DNA of 34,745 bases from assembly GCF_002250705.1 (NCBI RefSeq), contig NZ_NMVP01000019.1, forward strand, positions 1 through 34,745. The letters are read 5' to 3'. Origin of the DNA: Enemella evansiae. Lineage in GTDB: Bacteria > Actinomycetota > Actinomycetes > Propionibacteriales > Propionibacteriaceae. Positions within the stretch are counted from its first letter, which is position 1. The number at the start of each line of letters is the position of its first letter. Both the position numbers and the translations under genes were made by a program. Shown in pieces: positions 32,363 to 34,745 of this stretch. The notes below the pieces were generated by a model. It searched no databases and had not been told where the DNA came from. It saw only the letters and a list, made by a program, of their open reading frames with translations.

Positions 32363-33499
32363 ATGAAAATGTCACGCCGGATGCTGGTGCTGCTCGATGT
32401 GCTCGTCGGCGTGCTCGTGCTGTTCAACGTGGTCACCTCGCTCGCGGCCCAGCGACAGTACTTCTGGTTGCTGGTGACCGGCTGTGTGGGCAGTGTCCTG
32501 GTCGCGCTGTGCTGGATCGCGTGGCGGGTGTGGCGAGACCCTCGGCTGCTCCAGTTGATGCTGATCGCCTCCGCGCTGGCCGCGGTCGGTGGTGGCGGTG
32601 CGGTGCCGTTGCTGCTCACCCTGTTGTCGATCAGTCTGGTCATCGCCAGCAACGGTCTCTGGTACGGCATCGCAGGTCTCGCGGTCTACGCTCTGGTGGC
32701 GACCGTGACGATGGTCCTCGTCCAACGCAGCTTGGCATTCCTGCTGCTCGAACTCGTTTCGCTGACCGTCCTCGGCGGGCTCGGGCTGGTGCTCGGGCAG
32801 TTGCTCCGCGAACTGGCCGCCGAACGGCGTACCAACCAACGGCTCCTCGGCGAACTCCGCGCCGCCACCCATGTGGAGAAGGAGCTGATGCTCGCCGACG
32901 AACGCGCCCGCTCGGCCCGCGAACTGCACGACGGGCTCGGACATCGGCTGACGCTGATCGGGATGAGTCTTGAGTACGCCGAACGGATCCACGAGCGCGA
33001 ACCCGGGGCGGCGTACGCCGAAGTCGGCCAGGCCTGCGAACAGGCCCGCGATGCGATGGCATACATGCGGCGCTGGGTCCGGGCACTGAACCCACCGCGC
33101 GAGGCGAATCTCTCCGGAATCGCTGCCTTCGAAGCGATCGCGGACAGCTTCCGCGGCACCGGACTGGAGGTGGTGGTACGCCAGCGCGGCATCGAGCAGC
33201 CACTCGGCCACGCCGCCTCGCTCTTCGCCTACCGGCTGGTGCAGGAGGGGCTGACGAATGTGCTGCGGCACTCCACCGCCGACCGGGTGGAGATCACCGT
33301 GCACTGGCGCGACCGGGGCGTCGAGATCGAGATCGGCGACAACGGCGCCGAACGCGGTACCGAACTCGCGGAAACCCAACCCGGCTTCGGGTTGCGGTCG
33401 TTGGCCGAGCGCGCCGAGCAGCTCGGCGGCAGCTTCTCCGCCCGCAGCGACGCACGCGGTGTGGTGCTCACCGGGAGCCTCCCGGAGGCCGCCGCGTGA
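32363..33499 (+). CDS. NarL-type sensor histidine kinase
   Basis: A 378-residue membrane kinase. About five hydrophobic segments fill residues 8-148, with almost no extracellular domain, so the signal is probably sensed in the membrane. A HisKA_3 dimerisation helix has the phospho-accepting His189 in RELHDGLGHR, and the HATPase domain shows EGLTNVLRHS, GDNGAE and GFGLRSLAERAEQLGG. It resembles DesK-type kinases. The stop overlaps the GTG of the response regulator (GTGA). The TAGGCT element 6 nt upstream suggests a leaderless mRNA. Confidence 0.93.
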   Translation: MKMSRRMLVLLDVLVGVLVLFNVVTSLAAQRQYFWLLVTGCVGSVLVALCWIAWRVWRDPRLLQLMLIASALAAVGGGGAVPLLLTLLSISLVIASNGLWYGIAGLAVYALVATVTMVLVQRSLAFLLLELVSLTVLGGLGLVLGQLLRELAAERRTNQRLLGELRAATHVEKELMLADERARSARELHDGLGHRLTLIGMSLEYAERIHEREPGAAYAEVGQACEQARDAMAYMRRWVRALNPPREANLSGIAAFEAIADSFRGTGLEVVVRQRGIEQPLGHAASLFAYRLVQEGLTNVLRHSTADRVEITVHWRDRGVEIEIGDNGAERGTELAETQPGFGLRSLAERAEQLGGSFSARSDARGVVLTGSLPEAAA

Positions 33500-34128
33500 C
33501 CATCCGATTGTTGGTCGTGGACGATCAGCAGCTGCTGCGCCGCGGACTGCGGATGCTGTTGGAGACCGCCGACGGTCTCCAGGTCGTCGGCGAGGCGGCC
33601 GACGGCCGGGAGGCGCTGGCGGTGCTGCCGCGCTGCCGTCCCGATGTCGTGCTCACCGATGCCCGGATGCCGGGAATGGACGGCCTGGAACTCGTTGCGG
33701 CACTGGCCGAACGCCATCCCGGCCTGCCGGCGCTGGTGCTCACCACCTTCGACGACGAGGCCGTGGTGCTCGGCTCGCTGGGTGCGGGCGCGGCCGGTTT
33801 CCTGCTCAAGGACGTCTCCACCGACCGGCTCGCCGAGGCGATCCGCGAGGTGGCCACCGGGGGTGTGGTGATCGATCCTCGGATCGCCCGGATCGCCTTG
33901 TCCGGTGGAGAATCCGCCGACCGAAACGATCCGCTGGCGGCGCTCACCCGGACCGAACGGCTGGTCGCCGAACGAGTGGCCCGCGGTCTCACCAATGCCG
34001 AGATCGCGGCCGAGCTGGTGCTCGCCGAGGGCACCGTCAAGAACCATGTCTCCACCCTGCTCCGCAAACTCGAGCAGCGCGATCGCACCGGGCTCGCGCT
34101 GGTGCTGCACCGGGCGTTCGGCGGCTGA
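33496..34128 (+). CDS. NarL/LuxR-type response regulator
   Basis: A 210-residue regulator paired with the preceding kinase. The receiver domain (1-120) has the acidic pair Asp9-Asp10, phospho-acceptor Asp55 in LTDARMPGMDG, and the switch Lys in FLLKD. The C-terminal LuxR-type helix-turn-helix (about 148-205) contains LTRTERLVAERVARGLTNAE and TVKNHVSTLLRKL. The GTG start at 33496 overlaps the kinase stop. It may bind the palindromes at 32289-32326 and so act on the divergent protease gene; that link is inference. The element following it is an IS110 end. Confidence 0.94.
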   Translation: MTIRLLVVDDQQLLRRGLRMLLETADGLQVVGEAADGREALAVLPRCRPDVVLTDARMPGMDGLELVAALAERHPGLPALVLTTFDDEAVVLGSLGAGAAGFLLKDVSTDRLAEAIREVATGGVVIDPRIARIALSGGESADRNDPLAALTRTERLVAERVARGLTNAEIAAELVLAEGTVKNHVSTLLRKLEQRDRTGLALVLHRAFGG

Positions 34129-34141
34129 CTCGTCTGGACGC

Positions 34142-34175
34142 CTGCTCATCTCGACACGCCTGTTCATCTCGACAC
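34142..34175. repeat. two half-copies of repeat family 1
   Basis: CTGCTCATCTCGACAC (34142-34157) and CTGTTCATCTCGACAC (34160-34175) match the left end of the 42-bp element and stop just before its hairpin. They are in tandem with an 18-bp period, right after the response regulator gene. Confidence 0.65.
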
Positions 34176-34247
34176 AGTGAGGATGGTGGTGGGGGTCCGG
34201 TGGCCTTGGGGATGATGTCTTTGGGGTCTGGGTTGTTCGTTTGACCG

Positions 34248-34265
34248 ATCTCGACACTGGCGCTG
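34248..34265. repeat. degraded family-1 fragment next to the IS110 end
   Basis: These 18 nt match the family-1 element at 16 positions, from ATCTCGACAC into its hairpin arm. What follows is unrelated, so this is a candidate point where the element was interrupted by the IS. The rest of 34176-34247 holds G/T-rich sequence with no gene. Confidence 0.45.
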
Positions 34266-34445
34266 TTGGTTGGGTGCCTTGAACGCGACTTGTCGACGGC
34301 CGGCCCGCCGGGCCCCTCTTTCGGTTTGGATGGCCAGACCGGGCGGGTGTGACTTGATAGGACCTTGATCGGTGTCTCATCACTGTGGTGTCCGCCCGGC
34401 CTGGGAGGTCATCCCTCGATCCAGTTGTAGAGGGAGACATCACCC
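34266..34445 (+). ncRNA. candidate bridge RNA region in the IS110-family left end
   Basis: These roughly 180 bp are non-coding and structured: GGCCC-GCC-GGGCC (34302-34314) and an imperfect stem between CCAGACCGGGCGGGTGT (34334-34350) and its partner (34389-34404). In IS110-type elements such as IS621 the non-coding left end of similar length upstream of the recombinase gene encodes the bridge RNA that pairs with target and donor DNA. The RNA ends and loops cannot be fixed from sequence alone, so this is an inference from element type, position and folding potential. Confidence 0.35.
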
Positions 34446-34745
34446 ATGATGACCACCAACCATGCCACGCCTCAAGACCCGACCCCGGTGGTGGCCGGGG
34501 TCGATACTCATCAACGCACCCATCACGCGGTCGTGCTCACCGAGACCGGGGTGTTGTTGGCTGATCGGGAGTTCCCGGTCTCCCGCGCGGGTTATGCCGC
34601 GTTGGTGGACTGGGTCGCCGGCCACGGACCGATCACCGCGATCGGGGTCGAGTCGACCGGTTCGTATGGGGCCGGGTTGACGGTGCATCTGCTGGCGGCC
34701 GGGATCGAGGTGATCGAGGTCAACCGGCCCGATAAGACCACCCGG
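34446..34745 (+). CDS. IS110-family transposase, N-terminal part (cut by window end)
   Basis: An open frame without a stop up to the last base, 100 codons. VVAGVDTHQRTHHAVVL carries the first catalytic Asp (D20) of the RuvC-like DEDD domain, and AIGVESTGSYGAGL carries the Glu (E69), followed by EVIEVNRPDKTTR, the usual start of the IS110 N-terminal domain. The ATG at 34446 or 34449 follows a GGGAG. The C-terminal serine-containing transposase_20 domain lies outside. The family moves by a bridge-RNA-guided recombination that needs both domains; whether this copy is intact cannot be judged. Confidence 0.88.
   Translation, partial: MMTTNHATPQDPTPVVAGVDTHQRTHHAVVLTETGVLLADREFPVSRAGYAALVDWVAGHGPITAIGVESTGSYGAGLTVHLLAAGIEVIEVNRPDKTTR

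Larger units (their letters stand above)
34266..34745 (+). mobile_element. IS110-family insertion sequence, left part
   Basis: Contains the non-coding left end and the first 100 codons of the transposase; the element continues past the window. The left boundary is set where similarity to the extragenic repeat stops and is uncertain by tens of bases (34176 is an alternative). IS110 elements lack terminal inverted repeats, so none is expected. Confidence 0.6.

Noticed and set aside
34302..34314. GGCCC-GCC-GGGCC hairpin as a terminator of the two-component operon
   Set aside because: It is 174 bp from the stop, the following tract is mixed C/T rather than a T run, and it lies within the probable IS110 end.
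1..34745. tRNA or rRNA genes
   Set aside because: I saw no cloverleaf with a TTCGA arm or any rRNA-like stretch. A covariance search was not possible here.

Overview
The window is high-GC DNA from an actinobacterium. Frequent GTG/TTG starts, 4-base stop/start overlaps, TANNNT -10 elements placed 6-8 nt before ATG, and a WhiB protein all point to Actinomycetota. Gene content and the extragenic repeat style suggest a Propionibacteriaceae-like genome; that family assignment is inference.

Left half (246-12579): a conserved actinobacterial core block. As I remember it, the order matches the Mycobacterium tuberculosis Rv3672c-Rv3683 neighbourhood: metallophosphoesterase and PonA2-type penicillin-binding protein, divergent WhiB4-type regulator, two Get3/ArsA-like ATPases, DUF4177 protein, RidA, NUDIX hydrolase, metallo-beta-lactamase-fold hydrolase, Crp, endonuclease III, thioredoxin-like lipoprotein and CoA-type NUDIX hydrolase. 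A TetR regulator and a divergent unknown gene, with two matched operators between them, interrupt the block.

Middle (12632-20824): a GH13 alpha-glucosidase; a RibD-type reductase coupled to an AraC-DinB fusion regulator; a SorC/DeoR regulator divergent from aerobic glycerol-3-phosphate dehydrogenase; and a RecQ-type helicase with a C-terminal phosphoribosyltransferase-like domain.

Accessory catabolic region (20834-28870): a Gfo/Idh/MocA oxidoreductase with a degenerate partner, an IclR regulator, an operon of RidA, class III aminotransferase and FAH-family hydrolase, and a divergent operon of an N-acyl-D-amino-acid deacylase-like amidohydrolase and an amidohydrolase-2 protein. Three 15-bp IclR-like palindromes sit at its promoters, two of them overlapping -10 hexamers. 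This looks like one regulon for an N-acylated amino compound. The substrate is unknown and no transporter is present.

Right end (28871-34745): a frameshifted DUF222/HNH gene bracketed by extragenic palindromic repeats, then a GNAT acetyltransferase, a CPBP membrane protease, a NarL-type two-component system, and the left end of an IS110-family element that runs off the window. The IS110 end abuts fragments of the same repeat and has a structured non-coding end that could encode a bridge RNA.
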